Shown piece after piece: positions 10,108-19,105 of a DNA stretch of 64,000 nt. The first letter of the stretch is position 1, and every line of letters begins with the position of its first letter. The DNA comes from Voacanga thouarsii (lineage: Eukaryota > Streptophyta > Magnoliopsida > Gentianales > Apocynaceae): NCBI GenBank assembly GCA_026120185.1, contig JANUWF010001783.1:1643001-1707000 (forward strand). The letters are read 5' to 3'. A model generated the notes under the pieces. The model saw only the letters and a list, made by a program, of their open reading frames with translations, was not told the DNA's origin and ran no database searches. The position numbers were made by a program, and so were the translations under genes.

Positions 10108-12188
10108 ATACTTGTGTCTGCCAGACAGGAGATCTTATCTTTTTACACAAGATTCAAAACCTTTTCAGAGGCTTTTTAGAGGAATCTCCGATTCCTTACC
10201 TTTTTCAAAAATTCTTCTTAAAAGCCATCACAGAAAACATAACAATAAATGGGATCACATGAAGCATATCAACAAAGGCCTTTTGATATATGTATACCGA
10301 AGGCCTTTTTATATATGCATACCAAAGGTCTAAAAATTTCCTCTGTTATTTTCTTCACTCATTCTCCTACACCCGAACACCAAACACAGCAATTGCCATT
10401 TTTCTTGTATTCTTCGTAGAAAGCTTCCGCCTCTGGTTTCACAGGAAGCAAAGCCATTTTTCTGTCCTTCTCAAATTCTCCAAGAACAACCATTCATCTG
10501 CAGCTACATATCGTATCCATTTTTTTCCCCATCACTGCCAATTTGCCAATGGAGATTTGTGCCACAATTACAATGAGAGAAAGTGCCACTGCCTATACAC
10601 CGAAGCCACTGTCAGACAGTTTCTATGTAACAAGGTTTTTTTTAACAAAAATAGATATTGTATTCATTTATTCATTTATTTATTGAAATAGATATATTAA
10701 AATTTATTACAACAGTAATTATTGGATTGTGTACTTGTAGTGAAATTATTGAGATTTTGTGAAATTATAATTGTTAAATTGTTTACTAATTTATAATCTG
10801 CTTTGATTTGTTGAATCAAAATTTGGGGTGAATTGTTGATTTGGTCTATCTTGCATTGTGGTGAATGAGTATAAACTACATAGAGTATGAATCTGTTGTA
10901 CGTTGGATTTTGTTTTTGAAAAGATAAAAATCCTGAGATGCATTAGCAGCCATGCATTTTGTGGCAATTTATCTAAGATTGAAAATGAAAATTTAAATGG
11001 GTGAGATTTGGGTGTGACCATTTTTTTTATCCAATAAAATCACAAAATTGAATATTGAAAAAATAAATTTTGATCTTTTAATCAATAATTGAGAATTTAA
11101 AGGTTTTGAAATTTCAGTTTAAATTAAATTTAGTTTTCATCAATTTCTTTTTTAAAATAAAGAAATAAAAAATTATTATAAGATGAAAAATTGATCCTAA
11201 AAGTTTTTATATAAAAAATAATTTTTAAATATGAATATTAAAAAGATAAAATTTGAGAAATACATATTTTCAAAAAAATTAAACAAAAATATTGCAATTA
11301 AATTAACTGAAAATGAAAAATTATTTCTAACAATAAACGTGTTAGGTTAAAGGAAAAATAATAATATTATCTTAAATTTTATTATTTTATATAAAATTTG
11401 ATTAGAAAAATATTAATTTAAATTAGATGAAAATTATAAAATAATCTACAATTTTTTCAAATAAAATGAAAAAAAATTAATATACAATGAAAGATTTAAA
11501 AAAAATATATCGTTAAATTTATTATTAATTTGATAAATTAGAAATATGAATATCAAAAAAGATAAAATTTGAGAAATACATATTTTGAAATGGTGAACTT
11601 TATCTTTGACTTTTATTATCATGCCTTTTTAGCTGATTGAATTATAGATTTATCACTATGGCATATTGAAATTAGAATAATGCCTTAGGGAAATAATAGA
11701 ATATGGTATTATAGAAAATAAATATATTTCCTATACGATATATTTTTTTATGTATTATACATATCAAATTGATTACATGGAACATTATTAAATAATTAGT
11801 TTGGTAAATAGTGAATGCTGAAGAATGATGATATTGTTTTTATAAAGTAATTCAAGATTTTGACATTCTTAGTTTTTTTAATAGAAAAATTTTGCCTAAT
11901 TTTTCTAGTCATAGTGTCAGTAGAATAACTTGTTATATTACGGTTATATTGGGATTGCGAGATTATACACACCTTACACAACCATTTTTTTAACGGTCAT
12001 TGTCTCAAGGCGTTGATTGTTAAAAATTGAGTTAGTTACCTTCGTTTAGTCAGCAAAATATATACAATTCATGAATTTGACATGTCTACTATTTAGTTGC
12101 ATATCACAATAAAAAGAAACATTATTGTTGACACCGCATTAAGGTTTACTACAACTTTCGTAATGGATGATGAAGATATGGAAGTTTA
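10108..12188 (+). other. Probable MULE 5' non-coding region; no gene seen
   Basis: AT-rich DNA between the LTR end and the first MULE coding trace. It holds open frames of 76-133 codons (for example 10290-10691), but their composition is not protein-like and I recognise nothing in them. It contains a short tandem repeat (10274-10335) and a dispersed direct repeat of about 44 bp (11228-11271 and 11543-11586). No terminal inverted repeat of the MULE was found. Confidence 0.35.
10274..10335 (+). repeat. 25-bp tandem repeat, about 2.5 copies
   Basis: Units begin AAAGGCC (10274), GAAGGCC (10299) and AAAGGTC (10324), each followed by TTTT, ATATATG and ATACC. Confidence 0.75.
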
Positions 12189-13585
12189 TTGTACTATGCA
12201 TCTTTTATGAAGGGACAACCAATTGATCTGCATGTTCATTATGAGATTGTACAGATTCCAAATGTAACGACTACAAATCTTCCAGAGCATAACAACCCCA
12301 CTCCTATTACTGAGTCCTTTACTGAATTACTGAACTCAACTATTACAGTGAACAGGCCTATTATTGATTTAAATATACCTACACATGTTCACGCTAATAA
12401 TCTTGCACACCTCTCAACTGACACTTTCCAATCCCTTTATATTACATCAATTTCAGATACCCCAGTCATTGGACCCAGCAATCAATACCTATCAACCTCG
12501 ATGGTATTGTTACGCCTCTACTTCATGTCGACATTCAACCTAGTCAAAACATCCTAGCTACCCACTATTTTTAATTGCAGAAATAGGTGTTCTATTAGAT
12601 ATAACTCTAGTCGATGAATGGGTTGCTCAAGAGCTGAATTGGGTTGGTGCTCCGAAGGCGACTGTGGACGGTTTGGGACCAACATCGGATATTGATGGGA
12701 CTGATATGGAAGATACGCCAAATGCGGACGAGGGGGATGGCGATGCTGGAGAACAAATTCCTGGTCCTTGTGTAATGCAACAACCTACTATTACACCCAC
12801 TTAATCGGACCAATAGTATAATCTACCGTATTCATTCTATCTTAACAAGTTGGACACTTTTCAAGAAATAGAAAATGAAGCCAGTGGAATGGCAACAACT
12901 AGCAGTGGGATGGACTTATGGTCAGAATCTAACAACAACTTGAGAGTTGGCATGTGGTTTAAGAATAAGGATGAGTTACTTTAGGCTATTCGATCATGGT
13001 CTATAAGAATGGGTCGTGAGTTTATGGAACATGAAAGCAAGCCTACAGCATGGGTTGTCGAGTGTAAAAATTCAACTTCGCAGCATCCTTGTTATTGGTG
13101 AATCCGTATGTGGAAGAAGAAAGGTTGTGGTCTATGGAAAATTACTCGATAGCATGGAGTGCACATTTGTCTAGTTTGGACAATAGATGGCAATCATCAC
13201 AACACGAGTACAAAATTTATGGTGAAACACATTTTTTCGATGATTCATAATAATCTGAAAATTAAGGTCAGCGAGATAAATAGCTATATTCATGACACAT
13301 TGCATTTCACTCTGTCTTATAAGAAAGGATGGAATGCGCATAGACATGCTATTGAGATAATCTACAGAGATTGGCCTTCTTTATTCACACAGCTACCATA
13401 ATATATGTAAGCCTTATAAGATACGAATCCATGTAATGTCATGGCGTGACACTTCTTACCTATAAATAGCAATGGAGCAAAGATATTTGAACATATTTTT
13501 TGGTCATTCAAACCATGTATTTATTTAAAATCCAACAAACATATTGGGATTATCAATACTATTCAGCGACTACCAGGGTGGCAAG
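12189..13585 (+). pseudogene. MuDR-like (MULE) transposase, N-terminal part, broken
   Basis: A Mutator-like transposase remnant. From about 12190 there is a low-complexity N-terminal region, then an acidic stretch (DIDGTDMEDTPNADEGD) near 12690. At 12950-13000 the MuDR N-terminal motif appears as MWFKNKDELL, a TAG stop (12982-12984), then AIRSWS. It is followed by WVVECKNS and CYW, an HICLVWTIDGNHHNTS stretch, and KVSEINSYIHDTLHFTLSYKKGW. After FWSFKPCI (about 13520) the sequence jumps to IGIINTIQRLPGWQ. Most of the DDE catalytic block expected between these two is missing, so an internal deletion has occurred. The reading frame resumes at 16409 after a retroelement insertion. Non-autonomous and dead. 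Confidence 0.8.
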
Positions 13586-14512
13586 TGTTTGAGATATGCC
13601 CTAAAAAATTTGTACTTATACTATTGTCATTATATATTTTGTTATGATATGAGGCATTTCTTTCCTTGAATAGTGTGTTTAGTTTTATGGTCATCAAGTA
13701 CATGACTTGATAGTAAAACCCAATAACAAATAGAATAATTATTCTTAAATTGTCCCTAATCAATTATTATTAGTGGAACAAAAATAAATTAATATTAGTA
13801 TGTTCATGACATGATGGCTATGTTTTATTGGTCTTTAAAATATGTGTTATCAAGTCAAAATATAAATAAAAATTAGAGAACATTGTATTGGACAAGACCC
13901 ACTGTGAGAGTACTCCATGGGACATGTCATAAGTACTTTCTAGCCATAATGATATTAAAAGTCCTTTGACCTGAATTCATAATAGTTTTCTATTTGATAA
14001 GTTCTATGTCTTGACGTTGTCTAAAGTTATCTTTAAATAGATAATAAAATTATACCACTATTGGATATAAAATGAACCAGGGAGAGGAATATGATTAATA
14101 GTGAAGGAATTTGTCCCTCTCATTCTTGGAAAAGATGACCATGGGCCCTTTGATAAGTTAGACTATTAAAATACATGGTCGTGCTCAAATATGTCAATTT
14201 CAGATATTAATATCATTTGTTTGAACAGTCTACTATAAGATCAAGAAATAGTTGATTAAGCATAACAAGGACGACATGCTCTGTGCATTATGTTTAATCT
14301 GGATATCGTGTGATAAAAAGACAAAATATAAACTTATTGTTTGGTTCAAAGAGGTCACTGATCTTCATTTAGCCTAGATAGTTATAATATTTTGCTAGAA
14401 ACCGCTTATAATTTGTGGGCCATTTAAATGTGATTTGGGCACACTGTCAGTGTTAAATGAACCTATAGGGTCACAAATTAGGTGAACACGTTAGGTTATT
14501 TTTCTGGTGACT

Positions 14513-14640
14513 AGATTCGATGTATCTGGAAATATGTCTAGGTTTATCGAACTAAGAAAAATGATCAAATATAATGAATCTGGAAATATGTCCACATTCG
14601 AAGTATCTAGAGGATGTCCAGATTATAAGAATCTGATTTG
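14513..14640 (+). repeat. 27-bp minisatellite, short allele (about 4 units)
   Basis: Units of 26-28 bp with the core ATTCGAAGTATCTGGAAATA and GTGTCCA. They occupy the same LTR position as the longer array at 15739-15926. Confidence 0.65.
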
Positions 14641-15738
14641 GTAAATTAATTAGTTAAATTATCGAGATCATGGCAGAATCTTAACATATCTTTTTAGAAT
14701 TTAATTTGAACTCAAAAGATATGATGAGAATTGGACTCCAAGAAGTTGATGCGGTTTTAAAAGAAAACCTTAGTCATCTTCTTATTGCAGACTTCTCATA
14801 AAATTTTCGTACTTCCATAACTAGAAAATTTAGCATCCCAAAACCTTAGGCGCGAGCACTCCCGGGTAAAGAATTGAGTTTGCTGTGAGTATCCGATAGA
14901 GGATGTCAATGCATTGCAGTGTCTGGTGAACATCCGAAGTGCACATATGCTTGGAAATATGAAAGTAGAAGTCTTGTTTATGGTAATATAGAGATAATTC
15001 TGTAAACCCTTAATTGACCTAAATCGTTTAGCATGGGTCCTCAGAAGGGATACACAGATATTTTCTACGTTTAGGAGTCCACGAATTCTAATATTAAAAA
15101 TATATACAAATGTTAGAGATCATTGTATTTGACATGATCTACTATAAGAGTACTTCATAGGACATGTCATAAATACTTTCTAGCCAGAATGATATTAGAA
15201 GTTCATTGACCTGAATTCATCATAGTTTCCTACTTGATAAATTATATATCTTGATGTTGTCTGAGGATGCCTTTAACCAGATAATAAAATTAGACTACTG
15301 TTGGTATAGAATAAATCAAGGAGAGTAATATGATTAATAGTGAAGGAATTCGTCCCGAGATGTCCATGGGTCCCTTGATTAGTTAGACTGTTAAAATGTA
15401 TAATTGTACTCAAATATATCAATTTGAGATATTGATATCTTTTGTTTGAATAGTCTATTATAAGATCAAGAAATAGTTAATTAAGATTAATAATGATGAC
15501 ATGCTCTATACCTTATGCTTAATTAGGATATCGTGTGACAAAAGGAATAAATATTAAATTATGGTTTGGTTCAAAGAGATCACTGATCTTTATTTAATCT
15601 GGGTAGTTGTAATATTTTGCTAGAAACCGCTTATAACTTATGGGCCATGTAAATGTGATTTGGGCACACTACTAGTGTTAAATGAACCTATAAGGTCACA
15701 TATTAAGCAAACGAGTTAGGTTATTTTTCGGGTAACTA

Positions 15739-15926
15739 GGTTCAATTTATTTGGAAATGTGTCCAGGTTCATTGGAGATAAAAAGACATCCAAATTCAAT
15801 GTATCTGGAAGTGTGTCTAGGTTCATTGCATGTAGGAAGACGTCCACATTTGTTGCATCTAAAAAGGTTTTCAAATTCGAAGTATCTCGAAGATGTCCAG
15901 ATTCATAGAATACGGCTTGGTAAATC
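15739..15926 (+). repeat. 27-bp minisatellite, long allele (six units and a partial)
   Basis: Unit starts at 15739, 15766, 15794, 15820, 15848, 15875 and 15901, so spacing is 26-28 bp. Units alternate GGTTCATTG and ATTCAATG starts followed by GTATCTGGAAG and TGTCC. Because 27 bp is nine codons, both strands stay open here (65 and 70 codons) with a nine-residue periodicity such as NLDTFPNKL. These frames are a by-product of the repeat and not genes. Confidence 0.8.
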
Positions 15927-16101
15927 ACTAATTAATTTACCAAGATAACTTGAGAATCTTATCATATCTTTTTCAAATTTGATTTGATATCAAAATAAGA
16001 TATGAGAAAATCTCATGATATGTTGACTTAAAAAGGAACATTTGATTTAATAAGAATAAAACCATAGTCGTCTAGGAGAGAACATATAACTTCGTTTTTT
16101 C

Positions 16102-16129
<28 letters not shown>
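16102..16129 (+). repeat. Poly(A) tract of 28 nt inside LTR copy 2
   Basis: A perfect run of A. It has no counterpart in LTR copy 1 (aligned position about 14790-14830), so it expanded or was inserted after the duplication. It is not followed by a target duplication and is not taken as a retroposon tail. Confidence 0.8.
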
Positions 16130-16132
<3 letters not shown>

Positions 16133-16408
16133 CCCCAGAAACATAAACCTCATGGAAACCCTAAGCACTAGCACTCTTGGTTCTTAAGAGTCATTTGTTG
16201 TTTGGACCAGTAGAGGACGTTCTCACATTGCAATGTCAAGTGATCGTCTATTGTGCACATGTGCCTAGATAATCAGAAGGCAGAAATCATACTTCCATCA
16301 ACACAGAGGTAATTCTGAAAAGCCCCTAGTTGACCTAATAGTTTAGCCTAGGGCCTCGAAAGGGATTCGTTGATATTTTCAGCGTATAGGAATACACGAA
16401 TTCTAGTA

Positions 16409-16726
16409 ACAAGAGCCAATGGCAGTAAACTAATTTTGTCTTAGACACATCCGAAGTAACTTTAATGCAAAGTACAGGAATCATCAGTTGAAGAAGTTAA
16501 TGTACATAGTCGGGGATCAAAGCAAGAAGAACAAATTTTTGAAGATTATGGAAGAAATTAGTTTGCTAAACCATCAAGCGAATGTGTGGTTGGATTTGAT
16601 TCTAAAGGAGCAATAAATGCTTGCTTATGACGGTGGATATCGGTGAAGTAATATGACAACTAATTTTCAAGAATCATTCAACAGTGTTGTCAAAGGTATA
16701 CGTGCCCATAAGCAAGCGTATGTGAT
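16409..16726 (+). pseudogene. MULE transposase, C-terminal part resumed after insertion
   Basis: Picks up the MULE frame exactly where 13585 left it. With one copy of the 5-bp duplication removed, the codons read GWQ|EPMAVN, a stop, FCLRHIRSNFNAKYR. The RHIxSNFN motif follows the DDE core in plant MULEs. Further on, ANVWLDLILKEQ and TTNFQESFNSVVKGIRAHK match the late part of these transposases. The sequence stops matching at about 16726, just before the zinc-knuckle region, and passes into unrelated LTR-like DNA, so the 3' end is lost. Confidence 0.75.
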
Positions 16727-17110
16727 CTAATTTTCCTCCCCATTTCCCCCTACCAACTGGCCACTTCCCTCTCTTCCACTTGATTTTATTTTCTCCAACT
16801 TCTTTCTAGAAAAGAAGCCTTCTCCCCTTGCTGCCAAAGCTGTCGGCAGCTTGGGTACTCTCCCTCTACCAAAAAAACACAACGCACACAATGCACTTCT
16901 TGGTTTCACTCTACTTCCCACACGCTAGCACACTCCTTGGAGGTTGAAGAAGATATTTTTCTGTGATTTTTGGGTTGAATATTGAGGTAACATTTTTCAA
17001 CTCCCTCCCATTTCTTTTCTTTTACAATTGAAAATAGACATAGCCTCACTTCTTCATATATTCCATTTGTATAGAATAAGAAGTGCGAAAAAAGTTTCTA
17101 AGAGCTTAAG
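16727..17110 (+). repeat. Tekay-like LTR leader fragment
   Basis: CT-rich DNA (ccctctcttccac, then caacttcttt) ending in a possible splice donor GAGGTAACA (16984-16992). It resembles in composition and layout the leader parts of the two large Tekay-like LTRs (7080-7630 and 20280-20920). It joins truncated MULE on the left and truncated gypsy pol on the right. It was probably left by a deletion within the Tekay-like element. Confidence 0.4.
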
Positions 17111-17125
17111 AAAAGATTGATGACT

Positions 17126-17620
17126 ACATGAGTACTGAGCTTGCCAAATGGGAGCAAACCCTATGCCATGTACATAGACGCATCCAATGAAGGGTTAGAA
17201 GCAATTCTAATGCAAGATAACAAGGTTATAGCTTATGCTTCTCACAAGCTGAAAACTCATGAAGGAAACTATACTACCCATAACTTAGAACTGGCAGTGA
17301 TCATATTTGCGCTTAAGAAACGGTGCAATTACTTATATAGGTCAAAGTAAGAGATATTCATAGATCACAAAAGTCTCAAGTATATCTTCACCCAAAAAAA
17401 CCTAAATCTCAGACAACAGAGATGGATGGAATTCCTGGAAGAATACCGATATCTGATAAACTATTACCCAGGAAAAGCTAATGTGGTAGGTAATACATTA
17501 AGCAAAAAAGCAAGACTTGCCAGACTGAGAGTGCAAAAGGTAAAGACTGTTCAGGAAGTAGTACTAATAGGGGCAAAGGTGCAAGAGGGGAAGATTTTGC
17601 ATAAGCAACCTAAAGCTTGA
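17126..17620 (+). pseudogene. Tekay-like Ty3/gypsy RNase H fragment
   Basis: The RNase H domain degrades the RNA strand during reverse transcription. Visible motifs are [16 protein letters not shown] (the first catalytic Asp is in the DAS motif), [29 protein letters not shown] and then, after a stop (TAA at 17348), IDHKSLKYIFTQK and RQQRWMEFLEEY. The domain ends with YYPGKANVVGNTLSKKA. The order and wording fit chromoviruses of the Tekay/Del lineage. The reverse transcriptase, protease and gag that should precede it are absent, so the element is 5'-truncated. Confidence 0.85.
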
Positions 17621-17689
17621 ACTGGATCTAAGACAAGAAATCGTCGAGGAGCAGCGAAGTAATACGAAATTTTAGTCCTTCAAAGTTAA

Positions 17690-18600
17690 AGAAATTGTAA
17701 GGGGAGGAGATGATTTTCGGGAAGATGAATCAGGAGTACTTTACTTCCAAGGGTGATTGTATATATCAAAGGACAAGGACCTAAGAAGGAAGATTTTGGG
17801 AGAAGTCCATAAGAGTAAATACTCCATTCATCCCGAGAAGGTAAAAATATATTAGGATCTGAAGAAAGCATACTGGTGGCCCAGTATGAAAAAGGATTTT
17901 ACACAGTATGCATCCACATATTTAACATGTTAGAAGGTCAAAGAAGAATATAATAAATCAGCCAGACTATACAATCCCTACCAATTCTTGAGTGGAAGTG
18001 ACAAGAAGTGATCATAGATTTTGTCACTGTACTTCTTATGACAAAAACTTAATGAGATGCTATTTAGGTAGTCGTAGACAGATTAACCAAGTCAACACAC
18101 TTTATTCCAGTTAATATGAGATACTCGATAAAGAAATTGACTCAGATCTACACTTAAGAAGTTGTACAATTGCACGGGGTGCCAACTAGCATTGTATCTG
18201 ATAGGGACTTGAAATTTACCTCCAAATTTTGGGTCAAGTTCCAAGAATAAATGGGGACTACACTGAAGTTCAGCACGATAGTACACTTGCAGATGAATGG
18301 ATAGTCTGAGAGGGTTATACAGATTTTAGAAGATATGTTGAGGGCATGTGTCCTAGATTTTGGGAATGCTTGGATTGACTCGATATTGTACACCGAATTA
18401 GCTACAATAACAGCTATCAATCTTCAAATAGGATGGTACCCTATGAAGCTCTGCATGGACAAAAGTGCCATGTACCACTATATTAGAGTTAGTCAAAAGT
18501 TAGACAGCTTAACGAAACTGGGAAAATCTGTATTCAGGAAATGACTGATAAAGTGAAGCTGATCAGAGAAAGATAAAAAGTGACACAGTGCAGACAAAAG
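17690..18600 (+). pseudogene. Tekay-like integrase, decayed
   Basis: Continues the pol order. It is heavily frameshifted from 17690 to 18090. The core is readable at 18100-18420: [33 protein letters not shown] (the catalytic Asp is kept), [10 protein letters not shown], a stop, MGTTLKFSTIVHLQMNG, then ILEDMLRACVLDFGNAW. The glutamine-rich PQTDGQSE motif has degenerated to LQMNG followed by a stop and SERV. This is the integrase catalytic core of gypsy elements, which joins cDNA to host DNA. It is non-functional. Confidence 0.8.
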
Positions 18601-18639
18601 AGTCATGCATATAATTGAATAAAAGACCTTGAGTTTAAA

Positions 18640-19040
18640 TTGGATTATCACATGTTCTTGAAGTTGACTCCAAGTAGAGGAATTCTGAAATACCCGAAAG
18701 GGGGAAAATTGAGTCCGAAATATTTAAGGCCTTTTCGAGTGATTGAGAGAATTACACTGGTAGTGTATAAATTGGACTTACTAGAGGGCTAAATTGGGAT
18801 ACATAATGTATTCCATGTTTTACAGCTGAAGAAATATATGCTGGACTTGGAACATGTGCTCAATAATGAATTGGTACAGCTTTATTTGGATCTGAGCTAT
18901 GTGAAAACGTCGATAAGAATTGTGGATTGCAGTGTCAATGAGCAGAGGAATAAACGGGTTCCAATGGTGAAAGTATTATAGGAACATCATGGAGCACAAG
19001 ACGTGACTTCGGAGATTGAGGAATGGGTGAAGTAAAAATA
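18640..19040 (+). pseudogene. Integrase C-terminus with chromodomain-like tail
   Basis: Reads FLKLTPSRGILKYPKGGKL, SPKYLRPFRVIERI, HNVFHVLQLKKYMLD and finally VPMVKVL, a stop, EHHGAQDVTSEIEEWVK. The GPF/Y-type module followed by a chromodomain-like stretch is typical of the Tekay lineage; in chromoviruses the domain guides insertion into heterochromatin. The tail ends about 60 bp before the polypurine tract. It contains two in-frame stops. Confidence 0.75.
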
Positions 19041-19092
19041 CCCCGAACTACTATAGAGGTAATACTCTCAAATTTTGGGATAAAATTATTTT

Positions 19093-19105
19093 AAGAAGGG
19101 GAGGA
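19093..19105 (+). promoter_or_regulatory. Polypurine tract of the Tekay-like element
   Basis: AAGAAGGGGAGGA lies immediately before the LTR start TGTAAAAACCCC. It primes plus-strand DNA synthesis in LTR retroelements. Confidence 0.85.

Larger units (their letters stand above)
13586..16408 (+). mobile_element. Tandem pair of copia-type LTRs inserted in the MULE
   Basis: Starts TGTTTGAGATATGCCCT and ends ...CACGAATTCTAGTA, typical of copia LTR ends. It is flanked by GCAAG (13581-13585) and ACAAG (16409-16413). It contains two head-to-tail copies of a roughly 1.2-1.3-kb unit: 13871-15110 and 15111-16408, collinear throughout. Landmarks in both are the ggacatgtcataa block, the TTTTGCTAGAAACCGCTTATAA block and the final ACGAATTCTA. 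No gag or pol lies between the copies. The first copy has an extra 285 bp at its start. This may be an unequal recombination product between LTRs, or an LTR with an internal duplication. Confidence 0.7.

Noticed and set aside
10290..10691. 133-codon plus-strand open frame, one of the longest in the window
   Set aside because: No recognisable domain, composition of random AT/CT-rich DNA, and it overlaps a 25-bp tandem repeat. Treated as MULE leader.
12607..12813. 68-codon minus-strand open frame
   Set aside because: Lies opposite the acidic MULE N-terminal stretch and is its shadow.
15716..15948. Two overlapping frames with nine-residue repeats on opposite strands
   Set aside because: Explained entirely by the 27-bp minisatellite; open on both strands because the unit length is divisible by three.
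16102..16129. Poly(A) run as a retroposon tail
   Set aside because: It lies in the middle of an LTR that continues collinearly on both sides, with no target duplication.
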